A stretch of DNA of 64,000 nucleotides from Burkholderia vietnamiensis LMG 10929 (lineage in GTDB: Bacteria > Pseudomonadota > Gammaproteobacteria > Burkholderiales > Burkholderiaceae), in assembly GCF_000959445.1 (NCBI RefSeq), contig NZ_CP009630.1:744001-808000 (forward strand), given 5' to 3'. The notes under the pieces are model-generated. The model had not been told where the DNA came from. It made no database searches and was given only the letters and a program-made list of their open reading frames with translations. This document shows positions 1-9,818 of this stretch, one piece after another (within the stretch, counting starts at the first letter, position 1; each line of letters starts with the position of its first letter). A program made the translations under genes and the position numbers.

Positions 1-325
1 TGTGGGGCGCCGGATCGATGACGGTTCGGTCGCAGCGAGCGCGCGCAGGCGTCGGACGCGCGATGGGCAGGATCGCTTGCCCGGCGTCGGATAGCCCGGC
101 CGGCCATGCGGTCATGGCCGAGACGCATGCCGTCTGAAACGCGATCTCCGACGGGCACCGTATCGATGCGGCACGCCATGAGCCGTAGCCACTCACGCGT
201 CGGGCAACCCGCGACGAGTCGCGTACAGTTGAGCGTCGGCCGCAGCGCGCCTCCATTCCGGCTGTCCGGAACGGAGCGCCGCCATCGCGCGGCCCTCGGC
301 CCATCCCGATCCCAGGAGAACCCGC
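1..325. other. Upstream region without a supported gene
   Basis: No convincing coding frame, RNA gene or insertion-sequence end is visible here. The reading frames that stay open are out-of-frame GC-rich shadows with Arg/Ala-rich translations. The last bases carry an AGGAG Shine-Dalgarno motif that belongs to the amidase start at 326. The window edge may have removed a gene on the left. Confidence 0.4.
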
Positions 326-1807
326 ATGCCGCACCGCGCCCCGTATCTCGCTCCCGCCTCCATCCCCGTCGATCCGCTGGTGCGCCTGTCGGCCGGCGAG
401 CTCGCGTCGGCGATCCGCCGCAAGGCGGTCTCGTGCGTCGAGACGATGCGTGCATATCTCGATCACATCGAGCGGGTGAACGGTGCGGTGAACGCGCTGA
501 TTTCGCTGCGCGATCGCGCGACCTTGCTCGCCGAAGCCGCGGAAAAGGACGCGGCGCTGGCCCGTGGCGAATACCACGGCTGGCTGCACGGGATGCCGCA
601 GGCGCCGAAGGATCTCGCGATGACGAAGGGGCTGCGCACGACCTACGGCTCGCCGATCTTCCGCGATCACGTGCCGCAGGCCGATTCGATCGGCGTCGGC
701 CGCATGCGGGCGGCCGGCGCGATCTTCATCGGCAAGACCAACACGCCGGAGTTCGGCCTCGGCTCGCACACGTTCAACGACGTCCATGGCGCGACGCGCA
801 ATCCGTACGACCTGACGCGCAGCGCCGGCGGCAGCAGCGGCGGCTCGGCCGCGGCGCTCGCGGCGCGCATGCTGCCGGTGGCCGACGGCAGCGACTTCGG
901 CGGCTCGCTGCGCAATCCTGCGGCATTCTGCAACGTCTACGGCATGCGCCCGTCGCAGGGCCGCGTGCCGCGCTGGCCCGCCGTCGACGTGTTCATGCAG
1001 CAGCTCGGCACCGAAGGGCCGATGGGCCGCACGGTCGGCGACGTCGCGCAACTGCTGGCGATCCAGGCCGGCTACGACGCGAACGATCCACTGTCGCTCG
1101 CGGAGCAGCCGTTGGTGTTCGCGACGCCGCTGGACACGGATCTGCGCGGCCGGCGCATCGCGTGGGTCGGCGACTGGGACGGCTATCTCGCGACCGAGCC
1201 CGGCGTGCTCGCGCAGTGCGAACAGGGTCTCGCGACGCTGCGCGAGATCGGCTGCGACGTCGATGCCGCGCTGCCGGCCTTCGCGCCGGAGCGCATCTGG
1301 CGGCTGTGGCTCGCGCATCGGCATCTGCTCGCAGGCGGCGGGCTGCTCGCGCACTATCGCGACCCGGCGCGGCGTGCGCTGCTCAAGCCCGAGGCGATCT
1401 ACGAGGTCGAAGGGCTGCTTGCGATGGGCGGCGCGGCCGTGTTCGACGCGAGCGTCGAGCGCACCGCGTGGCATCAGGCCGTGCTGCGCTTCTTCGATCG
1501 CTACGACTTCATCGCGGCGCCCAGCGCGCAGGTGTTCCCGTTCGACGTCGAGCTGCGCTGGCCGCAGGCAATCGCGGGCCGCCCGATGGACACCTATCAC
1601 CGCTGGATGGAAACGGTCGTGCCGTGGACGCTGGCCGGCTGTCCGGTGATCAGCGTGCCGGTCGGTTTCAACGACGATGGATTGCCGATGGGGATGCAAC
1701 TGATCGGCCGGCCGCGCGCGGATCTCGCGGTGCTGCAGCTCGCGCGCGGCTACGAGCAGGCGGCCGACTGGGTCGGCCGGCGGCTGCCCGGCTGGATGGC
1801 CGCGTAG
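326..1807 (+). CDS. Amidase-signature family amidase (493 aa)
   Basis: This cytoplasmic enzyme probably hydrolyses a carboxylic amide to acid and ammonia. The amidase-signature Ser-cisSer-Lys triad is visible in order: Lys in APKDLAM (about residue 94), the Gly/Ser-rich loop AGGSSGGSAAA (about 168-178) with the cis-Ser, and the nucleophile Ser in DFGGSLRNPA (about 191). The length is usual for the family. The start at 326 follows AGGAG with good spacing. It stands alone, with no gatB/gatC neighbour, so it is not the tRNA amidotransferase subunit GatA. No substrate can be deduced. Family is certain; exact function is unknown. Confidence 0.9.
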   Translation: MPHRAPYLAPASIPVDPLVRLSAGELASAIRRKAVSCVETMRAYLDHIERVNGAVNALISLRDRATLLAEAAEKDAALARGEYHGWLHGMPQAPKDLAMTKGLRTTYGSPIFRDHVPQADSIGVGRMRAAGAIFIGKTNTPEFGLGSHTFNDVHGATRNPYDLTRSAGGSSGGSAAALAARMLPVADGSDFGGSLRNPAAFCNVYGMRPSQGRVPRWPAVDVFMQQLGTEGPMGRTVGDVAQLLAIQAGYDANDPLSLAEQPLVFATPLDTDLRGRRIAWVGDWDGYLATEPGVLAQCEQGLATLREIGCDVDAALPAFAPERIWRLWLAHRHLLAGGGLLAHYRDPARRALLKPEAIYEVEGLLAMGGAAVFDASVERTAWHQAVLRFFDRYDFIAAPSAQVFPFDVELRWPQAIAGRPMDTYHRWMETVVPWTLAGCPVISVPVGFNDDGLPMGMQLIGRPRADLAVLQLARGYEQAADWVGRRLPGWMAA

Positions 1808-2065
1808 TGGGTGCGTAGTGCGCGCGGCGCGATCGTCTCGTGAAGAGCCGCCGACCCGCGATATTGATGCGCGTGAGGAACGAATTCGGGCGGTAGCGAC
1901 CCATCGCGCAGCCGCTGCCGACGAATGCGCGCGACCAACGGCACGCGCGGCGCAATTGCAAGCGATTGCCGCGCGCGATTTCGTTTCGATGTGTTTCAGT
2001 CGTTGCGGCGGCGCGCGACGCGCTTCGACAATATCGGCCTCAATCATTCGGCACGAGGGAAACTG

Positions 2066-2758
2066 ATGAAGCACATTCGCGCGACGGGCAAGCAGCTGGC
2101 AGCGGCCGGCATCGCATTCGGCATGCTGCTCGGCATGAACGGTCACGCCGATGCGCAGCTCGACCTTCAGTCGATCGGCTCGGCGCTGCTCGGCGGCGGT
2201 CAGCAGCAGGCCGCGCCTTCGCAGGGCGGCATTGCGCAGCTGATGCAGGCCTACCTCGGCGCGAACCAGCAGGTGCTGGCCGGCCAGTCGTCGCTCGCGT
2301 CGGCGATGGGGCTCACCGGTGCGGCCGGCCAAGCGCAACAGGCCGCCAGCCTGCTGGGCGGCGGCAATGCGCTGACGCCGGCCGTGCTGTCGCAGATGGG
2401 CGGCGCGCAGCAGTCGGTGTCGCAGGCGCTCGGGCAGGCGTTCGCGAGCGGCGGCGCGACGCATGGCGCGGTCGACAAGCAGGCGTTCAGCAACGGCCTC
2501 GCGTCGCTCGGCCAGGGCCTCACGCAATATTCGCAATTGCAGTCGGGGCTGAACGGCCTCGGTTCGACCAGCGCCGCATCGCTGCTGCAGGCCGGGCTCG
2601 ATCCGCAAAACATGCAGGCCGCGTCGTATATCGCGCAGAGCGCGCCGAGCCAGTTGCAGTCGCTCGCGTCGACGCTCAGCCAGGCCGTGCAGTTCGCGAC
2701 GAGCCAGGGCATTTCGGTGCCGCCGGTGGCGTCTTCCGCGCTGAAGCTGCTGCCGTAA
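2066..2758 (+). CDS. Secreted Ala/Gln/Leu-rich hypothetical protein (230 aa)
   Basis: The first ~30 residues form a classical signal peptide: basic start MKHIRATGK, a hydrophobic AAAGIAFGMLLGM core and a HADAQ cleavage region. The mature part is low in charge, rich in Ala, Gln, Ser and Leu, and contains repeated LGGG and QQA stretches. This suggests an extended or helical periplasmic or outer-surface protein. I chose ATG 2066 because a GAGGGA ribosome site precedes it and the signal peptide begins there; the frame is open further upstream without signal-like sequence. No enzymatic motif is seen and no function is assigned. Confidence 0.75.
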   Translation: MKHIRATGKQLAAAGIAFGMLLGMNGHADAQLDLQSIGSALLGGGQQQAAPSQGGIAQLMQAYLGANQQVLAGQSSLASAMGLTGAAGQAQQAASLLGGGNALTPAVLSQMGGAQQSVSQALGQAFASGGATHGAVDKQAFSNGLASLGQGLTQYSQLQSGLNGLGSTSAASLLQAGLDPQNMQAASYIAQSAPSQLQSLASTLSQAVQFATSQGISVPPVASSALKLLP

Positions 2759-2858
2759 CGCCGGCGGCGCGCGCCGCCGCTGCGCGCGATGGCCCCGTGC
2801 AACCCGGGGATTTCGCGCGATGCTATCGTGACGTGTTCTCCGCTTCCGGTGCCGCTTC

Positions 2859-3692
2859 ATGACTGACTCGTTCGACCTTTCGCGCTACTTCGCCCGCATC
2901 GGCTACGACGGCCCGGCCGAGCCGACGCTCGACGTGCTGCGCCGCCTGCATCTGCTGCATCCGCAGGCGATCCCGTTCGAAAACCTCAATCCGCTGACCG
3001 GCGCGCGCGTCGCGCTCGACGTGCCGGCGATCGTCGCCAAGGTCGTCGCGCGCCGCCGCGGCGGCTATTGCTTCGAACTGAACAAGCTGTTCTACACGGC
3101 GCTCACGACGCTCGGCTTTCGCGTCACGCCGCTGATCGCGCGCGTGCGCTGGATGCGGCCGCCCGAGGCCGTCACCGCGCAGACGCACATGCTGCTGCGC
3201 ATCGATCTGGACGGCGCGGCGTGGCTCGCCGACATCGGCTTCGGCAGCGCGACGCTCACCGCGCCGCTGCGCTTCGCGCCGGGCGAGCGGCAGCTGACGC
3301 CGCACGGCGCGTTTCGCGTCGTCGACGCACCGGTCGACGGCGAGTTCGACATGCAGTTCGAGATTCCCGACGGCTGGCAAACCACCTACCGCTTTTCGCT
3401 GAAGCCGGCCGAGTGGATCGATTACGACGCCGCGAACTGGTTCACGTCGACCTATCCCGAATCGATCTTCGTGAACGACCTGATCGCGTGCCGCGTGCTG
3501 CCGACCGGCCGCGCGGCGCTGTTCAACACCGTGCTGACGCTGCGCGACGCGGCCGGCGCCGGGCGCACCGTCACGTTCGACGACGCGGCCGCGTGGGGCG
3601 CGTGCCTGCGCGACACGATCGGCATCGACACCGCCGGCTTCGATCTCGACGCGCTGTTCGCGCGGGTCGCCGCGCGGGCCGGCAACATCTGA
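2859..3692 (+). CDS. nat: Arylamine N-acetyltransferase (277 aa)
   Basis: NAT transfers acetyl from acetyl-CoA to aromatic amines and hydrazines in the cytoplasm. The Cys-His-Asp triad is clear: Cys in RRGGYCFELN (about residue 70), His in QTHMLLRI (about 109) and Asp in LADIGFGS (about 124). The N-terminal PFENL motif and the length are also typical of bacterial NATs. It stands as a single gene with no obvious operon partner. Detoxification of aromatic amines is the usual role. Family assignment is secure; the physiological substrate is not known. Confidence 0.93.
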   Translation: MTDSFDLSRYFARIGYDGPAEPTLDVLRRLHLLHPQAIPFENLNPLTGARVALDVPAIVAKVVARRRGGYCFELNKLFYTALTTLGFRVTPLIARVRWMRPPEAVTAQTHMLLRIDLDGAAWLADIGFGSATLTAPLRFAPGERQLTPHGAFRVVDAPVDGEFDMQFEIPDGWQTTYRFSLKPAEWIDYDAANWFTSTYPESIFVNDLIACRVLPTGRAALFNTVLTLRDAAGAGRTVTFDDAAAWGACLRDTIGIDTAGFDLDALFARVAARAGNI

Positions 3693-3752
3693 ACGCGGAT
3701 TGCGCGGCCGTGGGGCCGCGCCTCGGCGTTTGACTTTTGCTATTTTGCTAGC

Positions 3753-3938
3753 ACGCTGGCAATCACGAACGACGAAGAAGGGAAGCAGTTCAACGTGTAC
3801 CTGCCGCTCAGCCTGATCCGGCAGGGCAAGTTCCGGGCCATCGAAGCGCAGCAGTCGTTGTCCGCGCTGGTGGCCGACGCATTGCGCGCCTATCTGGCCG
3901 CGCCGCAGTCGGGGCGGCCGCCTGCCGAGGAGGAATGA
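3753..3938 (+). CDS. Small ribbon-helix-helix-like protein, start codon uncertain
   Basis: The frame encodes a charged N-terminal strand (FNVYLPLSL) followed by two helices ([14 protein letters not shown]), the pattern of a CopG/RHH DNA-binding protein. No ATG exists in the frame. The coding pattern begins at ACG 3753 or CTG 3756, and the first normal alternative start is GTG 3795, preceded by a GAAGGGAAG ribosome site but leaving only 47 aa without the first strand residues. The ACG could be a mutated ATG. It lies 1 bp upstream of the truncated VOC gene, so the pair looks like a decaying two-gene unit. Confidence 0.4.
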   Translation, partial: TLAITNDEEGKQFNVYLPLSLIRQGKFRAIEAQQSLSALVADALRAYLAAPQSGRPPAEEE

Positions 3939-3939
3939 C

Positions 3940-4101
3940 GTGTCGTCCGAGCGAATCGAAGCGGCGTATCTCACCACGCACAACTGGGGCAAGTCGGCGA
4001 AGTTCTTCCAGGCGCCGGCGTTCACGCTGGAATTCGAGACCGATCACAGCATCTCGCTTGCCGGCGCCGCGCCAGCCGGCCGCGTGAGGGGACGGCGATG
4101 A
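3940..4101 (+). pseudogene. Truncated VOC/glyoxalase-family protein remnant (53 codons)
   Basis: The GTG-initiated frame begins like a vicinal-oxygen-chelate protein of the glyoxalase/bleomycin-resistance type (AAYLTTHNWGKSAKFFQA, then FTLEFETDH). It then loses similarity and ends after 53 codons, overlapping the methyltransferase start as ATGA. A functional VOC module needs about 120-140 residues with paired metal ligands, and these are absent. A deletion that joined this 5' end to the methyltransferase gene would explain the structure. The similarity call is from recognised sequence pattern, not a search. Confidence 0.55.
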
Positions 4102-4955
4102 GCGATTGCGAAGCAGCACCCGACAGCACCGCCGCGCGCGTCGCGCTGTGGCGCGCGCTGCACGTCGAACTCGACGCGCCGCCGCACGTGCTCGCCGACG
4201 AAATCGGCTTGCGCCTGCTCGCGCCGGCGCCCGGCTGGCAGCAGCGCGGCGACATGGACCCGCAGTTCACGCGGCCGTTTCGCGCGTCGATCGTCGCGCG
4301 GGCGCGCTTCATCGAAGACCTCGTCGTCGAGCAGGCCGCGCAGGGCGTGAGCCAGTACGTGATCCTCGGCGCAGGCCTCGACAGCTTCGTGCAGCGCCGG
4401 CCGGAGATGGCGTCGCGCGTGACCGTCTTCGAAGTCGATCCGCCCGCGCCGCAAGCGTGGAAGCGCCGCCGGCTCGTCGAGCTCGGTTTCGGCGTGCCGG
4501 ACTGGCTGCGCTTCGTGCCGGTCGACTTCGAGGCGAAGCAGTCGTGGCGCGACGCGCTGGTGCGCGCCGGTTTCGACGGGGGCAAGCCGGCGGTCGTGGT
4601 GTCCACCGGCGTCAGCATGTACCTGACGCGCGAAGCGAACGCGGCGGCGTTGCGCGAAGTCGCGTCGCTCGCGCCGGGCACGACGTTCGCGATGACGTTC
4701 CTGCTGCCGCTCGAGCATGCGGACCCGGACGTGCGGCCGGGGCTCGAGATGGCCGAGCAGGGCGCGCGCGCGAGCGGCACGCCGTTCATCAGCTTCTTCA
4801 TGCCGGACGAAATCCGTGCGCTCGCGACGGCCGCCGGCTTCGCGCGCGCCGAGCACGTGTCGGCCGACGCGCTCGCGCGCCGCTATTTCGCCGGCCGTGC
4901 CGACGGCCTGCGGCCGCCGAACAACGCCGAAGAGCTGCTCGTCGCAACGGTCTGA
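4098..4955 (+). CDS. SAM-dependent methyltransferase, LCMT/COG3315 type (285 aa)
   Basis: This is a class I methyltransferase related to leucine carboxyl methyltransferase and to the O-methyltransferases often annotated as acting in polyketide biosynthesis. The SAM loop is visible as YVILGAGLDSF (about residues 91-101), followed by the acidic strand VTVFEVDPP that would bind the ribose. A further conserved block is VVVSTGVSMYLT. The start overlaps the VOC remnant stop by 4 bp. It converges with the glutamate dehydrogenase gene. The methyl acceptor is unknown. Confidence 0.82.
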   Translation: MSDCEAAPDSTAARVALWRALHVELDAPPHVLADEIGLRLLAPAPGWQQRGDMDPQFTRPFRASIVARARFIEDLVVEQAAQGVSQYVILGAGLDSFVQRRPEMASRVTVFEVDPPAPQAWKRRRLVELGFGVPDWLRFVPVDFEAKQSWRDALVRAGFDGGKPAVVVSTGVSMYLTREANAAALREVASLAPGTTFAMTFLLPLEHADPDVRPGLEMAEQGARASGTPFISFFMPDEIRALATAAGFARAEHVSADALARRYFAGRADGLRPPNNAEELLVATV

Positions 4956-4976
4956 CGCCCGTCGCGTTGCCGCCCG

Positions 4977-7900
4977 TCACGCGCGTTCGAGCACCGCGAT
5001 CTCGCGCACGACGACGAGCAGCACCGCGAGGCTCGCGCCGCCCGACGCCCGCAGATCGGCGAGCAGGTGGTCGTAGCGCTGCAGCGCGGCGTCGCGCCGC
5101 TCGCGCCATGCGTGGACGATCGTCTCGGGTGCCGTCGAGTCGGCCGATTCGGCGAGCGCGCTGGTCGCGAGCGTGCGCTTGAGCCGCGCGATCTCGGCCA
5201 GCGCGGCGGCGCGCGCGAGCATGTCCCAATGCGTCGGTGTGGGCAACGTGGCGGCCCGTTCGGCGATCCAGCCGTAGTTCAGCAGCGTGCCGAGCGAGAA
5301 GTACACGCCCGCGACCAGTTCGAGACTGCGCTCGCAGGTGGCCGCCACTTCGGCGATGTCGAGCAGCGCGGCCGAGATGTCGCCGCTCGCGACGCGGGCG
5401 GCGAGCGTGCCGTCGACGCCCGCGTCGACCAGCACGCGTTGCCGCTCCGACAGCGCGTCGAGGTCGCTCGCCGGCAGCAGCGACGGCAATTGCGGCGCGA
5501 TGCGCTGCACCGCGTCGCGGCAGCGCGCGATCAGCCCGGCCACGCTGCCGTCGGCCACCGCGCCCGACTGCAGGTGCCGCAGGAACCACAGCGCCGCGCG
5601 TTCGAGCAGCCGCGCGACGTCGACGAACATGCGCGCCTGCACGTCGTCGGCGACGCGGTTGTCGAGCGCGTCGATGTCGCGCCACACCGCATCGAGATCG
5701 AACACGTCGCGCGCCATGATGCACGCGCGCACGATGTCGCCCGGCTTCGCGTCGGTTTCCTCCATCAGCCGGTGCACGAACGCGCAGCCGACCCGGTTGA
5801 CGAGCGCGTTGGTGAGATGCGTCGCGAGAATCTCGCGGCGCAGCGGGTGGCGCTGCATCGGCTCGCTGAAGCGCTGCTGCAGCGGCTTCGGGAAATAGTC
5901 GACCAGCATCGCGGCGACGAGCGGATCCTCGGGCACGTCCGACTCGAGCAGCGCGTCGTACAGCCACATCTTGCTGTACGCGAGCAGCACCGCGCGCTCG
6001 GGCGACGTCAGCCCCTGTTTCGCCGCGTGGCGTTCGGCGATCTCGTCGTCGGTCGGCAGGAATTCGATCACGCGGTTCAGCCGGCCCGCGCGCTCCAGCC
6101 AGCGCATCAGCCGCGCCTCGGCGTCGAGCAGCTCGACGCCGTAGCGGCCCGCGATCGACAGCGCCTGCGTCTGGTAGTAGTTGTCGCGCAGCACCAGCAG
6201 CCCGACTTCGTCGGTCATTTCCGCGAGCAGCGCGTTGCGCTGCTTGTCGGTCATTTCGCCGTCGCCGACCACGAGCCCGAGCAGGATCTTGATGTTGACC
6301 TCGTGATCCGAGCAATCGACGCCGGCCGAGTTGTCGATCGCGTCGGTGTTGATGCGCCCGCCGCGCTGCGCGAACTCGATGCGGCCGAGCTGCGTGCAGC
6401 CGAGGTTGCCGCCTTCGCCGACCACCTTGCAGCGCAGCTCCGCGCCGTTCACGCGCACCGCGTCGTTCGCGCGGTCGCCGACCTGCTGGTGCGTCTCGTG
6501 GGTCGCCTTCACGTAGGTGCCGATCCCGCCGTTGTACAGCAGGTCGACCGGCGCCTGCAGGATCGCGCGGATCAGCTCGGTCGGCGGCAGCGCGTGCGCG
6601 TCGATGCCGAGCGCCGCCTGCACGGCGGGCGACAGCGTGATCGTCTTCGCGGTGCGCGGGTAGATGCCGCCGCCCGCCGAGATCGTCGACGCGTCGTAGT
6701 CGGCCCAGCTCGAACGCTCGAGCGCGAACATCCGCTGGCGTTGCGCGAAGCTCGCCGCCGGATCGGGATCCGGATCGAGGAACACGTGCCGGTGATCGAA
6801 CGCGGCGACGAGCCGGATATGCGGCGACAGCAGCATGCCGTTGCCGAACACGTCGCCCGACATGTCGCCGATGCCGACCACGGTGAAGTCGGTCGCCTGC
6901 GTGTCGACGCCCATCTCGCGGAAATGCCGCTTCACCGACTCCCACGCGCCGCGCGCGGTGATCGCCATCTTCTTGTGGTCGTAACCGACCGAGCCGCCGG
7001 ACGCGAACGCGTCGTCCAGCCAGAAGCCGTATTCGTGCGAGATCGCGTTCGCATAGTCGGAGAAGGTGGCCGTGCCCTTGTCGGCCGCGACGACGAGATA
7101 CGGATCGTCGGGATCGTGCCGCACCACGTCGGGCGGCGGCACGATCGCGTTGCCGGCGAGATTGTCGGTCAGGTCGAGCAGCCCGCGCAGGAACGTCTGG
7201 TAGCACGCGATGCCTTCGCGCAGCCATGCTTCGCGATCCGTCGGCGGCGGCGGATTCTTGACGACGAAGCCGCCTTTCGAGCCGACCGGCACGATCACGA
7301 CGTTCTTCACCATCTGCGCCTTCATCAGCCCGAGCACCTCGGTGCGGAAGTCCTCGCGCCGATCGGACCAGCGCAGGCCGCCGCGCGCGACGCGCCCGCC
7401 GCGCAGATGCACGCCCTCGACGCGCGGCGAGTACACCCAGATCTCGAACATCGGCTTCGGCTCCGGCAGGCCGGGCACCTTCGCGGGGTTGAACTTGAAC
7501 GACAGGTAGGGCTTCGCTTCGCCGTCGCCGTCGTGCTGGAAGTAGTTGGTGCGCTCGGTCGCGTTGATCACGCCGAGGAACTGGCGCAGGATGCGGTCTT
7601 CGTCGAGGTTCGGCACCTGGTCCAGCGCCGTCTCGATTGCCTTCAGCATGCGCTCGACCTGCACCTCGCGCGTGCCGCCGGTCGCCGGGTCGAAGCGCAG
7701 CAGGAACAGCTCGACGAGCTGGCGGGCGAGCGCCGGGTTGCCGGTCAGCGCGCGCTCGATGTACGCGTCGCTGAACGTCGAGCCGACCTGACGCAGGTAT
7801 TTCGCGTACGCGCGCAGGATCGTCACTTCGCGCGCGCTCAGATGCGCGCGCAGCACGAGGCGGTTGAAGTCGTCGTTCTCGATCCGGCCGCTCCAGATGC

Positions 7901-9818
7901 GGTCGAACGCGTCCTCGAACAGATCCTTCACGCGCTCGATGTCCAACTCGGTCTCGTCGGCGAGCTCGAGGCCGAAGTCGTGCACCCACGCATGCGCGCC
8001 GTCCTGCGTGTGGATCCGGTACGGGCGCTCCTCGTCGACGCGCACGCCGAGATGCTCGAGCATCGGCAGGCTGCGCGACAGCGCGATCGGGTCGCCCGCG
8101 CGATACACCTTGAAGCGGAACGCGCGCGCGCCGGCCTCGATCGGCCGGTACAGGTTCATCGCGAGCCGGCCGGACGCCTTCACGCGCTCGATCAGCTCGA
8201 TGTCGCGCACGGCGGTGCGCGCCGGATAGTCGTCGCGATAGCCGGCCGGGAACGAGTCCGCATAGCGCTGCAGCAGCCGGTTGCCTTGCTCTTCGCCGAA
8301 CGCGTCGAGCAGCGCATCCGCGAGGTCGTCCTGCCAGCGGCGCGTGACCTGCACGAGCCGCGTTTCGAGCTCGCGCGTGTCGACGTCCGGCATCGTGCCC
8401 GGTTCGGCATGGACGACGAAGTGAATCCGCGCGATCGCCGATTCCGACAGCAGCGGCGTGAACTCGACGTTCACGCCGTTGTACGCGTTGACGAGCAGCT
8501 TCGCGATGCGGCGCCGCAGGTCCGTGTTGTACTTGTCGCGCGGCACGAACGCGAGACAGGACACGAAGCGGTCGAAGCGGTCGCGCCGCACGAACAGGCG
8601 CGTGCGCTGATGTTCCTGCAGTCGCAGGATGCCGAGCGCGATGTCGTAGAGCTCGTCTTCGTCGGCCTGGAACAGTTCGTCGCGCGGATAGGTCTCGAGC
8701 ACGGTCACGAGCGACTTGCCGAGATGCCCGTTCGGCAGGAAGCCCGCGCGCTGGACGATGTTCGCGCATTTGCGCCGCACGATCGGGATGTCGGCGTACG
8801 AACCGAAATAGGCGGTCGACGTGTAGAGGCCGATGAAGCGGCGCTCGCCGCTGACCTTGCCGTCAGCGCCGACCAGCTTCACGCCGACGTAGTCGAGATA
8901 GCCGGGGCGGTGGACCGTCGCGCGCGAATTCGCCTTCGTCACGAAGATCGGCCACGCGCCGGTGATGATCTCGGCGGCGGCCGGCGGCAGCGGCGTCACG
9001 TCGGTTGCGCCGGGCGGGCGCAGCGATTCGCGCAGCAGGCCGAAGCCCGAGCCTTCGACGCCGCGCAGCGCGAAGCCGTTGCCGTCGGCCACGAGCGCGT
9101 AGTCGCGCTGGCCGAGGAAGGTGAAGTGATCGGCGACCATCCACTCGACGAACGCGCGCGCCTCGAGGTCTTCCGCGCTCGATTCGCGCGCCTTCATGTC
9201 CTTGATCGTCGCGCGGGCGATGTCGACGATCTTCGGCCAGTCCTCGACCGACGCGCGCACGTCGCCGAGCACGCGCGCGATGTCGTTGCGCAGCGTCTCG
9301 AGCAGCGTCGCGTCGCCGCAGCGATCCACCTCGAAATGGATGAACGACGCGAGCTGCGAGCTGCCGTCGCCGGGCGTCGCGCCGCCGGCGTCCACGCGCT
9401 CGATCGCGCCGTTGCCGCCGCGCCAGATGCGGAACACCGGGTGCAGCGCCGAGTGCAGTGCGAGGCCGAGGCGGTTCACCGCCATCGTCACCGAGTCGAC
9501 CAGAAACGGCATGTCGTCGTTGACGATCTCGATCACCGTGTGATCGGAATGCCAGCCGTGCTGTTCGAGGATCGGGTTGTAGACGCGTAACCGCTCGCTG
9601 CCAGGGACGAATTTCTGCGCGGTCTGCCAGTGCGCCATCGCGGCGCCGTAGAGATCGGCGATGCTGCGGTTCTGCAGATCGTCGGCGTCGACGAAATCGT
9701 AGTAGTGGCGCAGGAACGGCTCGACGATCCGGAACGTGGCTTCGGGCAGGCGGGCGCGCGCGAATTCGACGACGTCGGAGAGCAGATGTGCGACCACTTC
9801 CTCGTTCTTCGCTTCCAT
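4977..9818 (-). CDS. gdhB: NAD-specific glutamate dehydrogenase, large type (1613 aa)
   Basis: This is the very large bacterial NAD-GDH (about 180 kDa class), which oxidatively deaminates glutamate to 2-oxoglutarate and ammonia. The N-terminal third is the regulatory ACT-like part. The catalytic core contains RGGLRWSDRREDFRTE, then KNVVIVPVGSKGGFVVK with the substrate Lys, and VVGIGDMSGDVFGNGML in the dinucleotide-binding part. I chose ATG 9818 because AGGAG precedes it; an in-frame extension to 9899 lacks a ribosome site. It is monocistronic. The antisense strand is open over most of the gene, a GC-rich shadow. Confidence 0.95.
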   Translation of the reverse strand: MEAKNEEVVAHLLSDVVEFARARLPEATFRIVEPFLRHYYDFVDADDLQNRSIADLYGAAMAHWQTAQKFVPGSERLRVYNPILEQHGWHSDHTVIEIVNDDMPFLVDSVTMAVNRLGLALHSALHPVFRIWRGGNGAIERVDAGGATPGDGSSQLASFIHFEVDRCGDATLLETLRNDIARVLGDVRASVEDWPKIVDIARATIKDMKARESSAEDLEARAFVEWMVADHFTFLGQRDYALVADGNGFALRGVEGSGFGLLRESLRPPGATDVTPLPPAAAEIITGAWPIFVTKANSRATVHRPGYLDYVGVKLVGADGKVSGERRFIGLYTSTAYFGSYADIPIVRRKCANIVQRAGFLPNGHLGKSLVTVLETYPRDELFQADEDELYDIALGILRLQEHQRTRLFVRRDRFDRFVSCLAFVPRDKYNTDLRRRIAKLLVNAYNGVNVEFTPLLSESAIARIHFVVHAEPGTMPDVDTRELETRLVQVTRRWQDDLADALLDAFGEEQGNRLLQRYADSFPAGYRDDYPARTAVRDIELIERVKASGRLAMNLYRPIEAGARAFRFKVYRAGDPIALSRSLPMLEHLGVRVDEERPYRIHTQDGAHAWVHDFGLELADETELDIERVKDLFEDAFDRIWSGRIENDDFNRLVLRAHLSAREVTILRAYAKYLRQVGSTFSDAYIERALTGNPALARQLVELFLLRFDPATGGTREVQVERMLKAIETALDQVPNLDEDRILRQFLGVINATERTNYFQHDGDGEAKPYLSFKFNPAKVPGLPEPKPMFEIWVYSPRVEGVHLRGGRVARGGLRWSDRREDFRTEVLGLMKAQMVKNVVIVPVGSKGGFVVKNPPPPTDREAWLREGIACYQTFLRGLLDLTDNLAGNAIVPPPDVVRHDPDDPYLVVAADKGTATFSDYANAISHEYGFWLDDAFASGGSVGYDHKKMAITARGAWESVKRHFREMGVDTQATDFTVVGIGDMSGDVFGNGMLLSPHIRLVAAFDHRHVFLDPDPDPAASFAQRQRMFALERSSWADYDASTISAGGGIYPRTAKTITLSPAVQAALGIDAHALPPTELIRAILQAPVDLLYNGGIGTYVKATHETHQQVGDRANDAVRVNGAELRCKVVGEGGNLGCTQLGRIEFAQRGGRINTDAIDNSAGVDCSDHEVNIKILLGLVVGDGEMTDKQRNALLAEMTDEVGLLVLRDNYYQTQALSIAGRYGVELLDAEARLMRWLERAGRLNRVIEFLPTDDEIAERHAAKQGLTSPERAVLLAYSKMWLYDALLESDVPEDPLVAAMLVDYFPKPLQQRFSEPMQRHPLRREILATHLTNALVNRVGCAFVHRLMEETDAKPGDIVRACIMARDVFDLDAVWRDIDALDNRVADDVQARMFVDVARLLERAALWFLRHLQSGAVADGSVAGLIARCRDAVQRIAPQLPSLLPASDLDALSERQRVLVDAGVDGTLAARVASGDISAALLDIAEVAATCERSLELVAGVYFSLGTLLNYGWIAERAATLPTPTHWDMLARAAALAEIARLKRTLATSALAESADSTAPETIVHAWRERRDAALQRYDHLLADLRASGGASLAVLLVVVREIAVLERA

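Noticed and set aside
326..1807. GatA subunit of the tRNA-dependent amidotransferase
   Set aside because: No gatB or gatC neighbour, and overall sequence fits a general amidase.
5067..9590. Very long open frame (about 1507 codons) on the plus strand opposite the GDH gene
   Set aside because: It is the complement of a long GC-rich gene; its translation is Arg/His/Asp-rich without any domain, and the GDH on the other strand is unmistakable.
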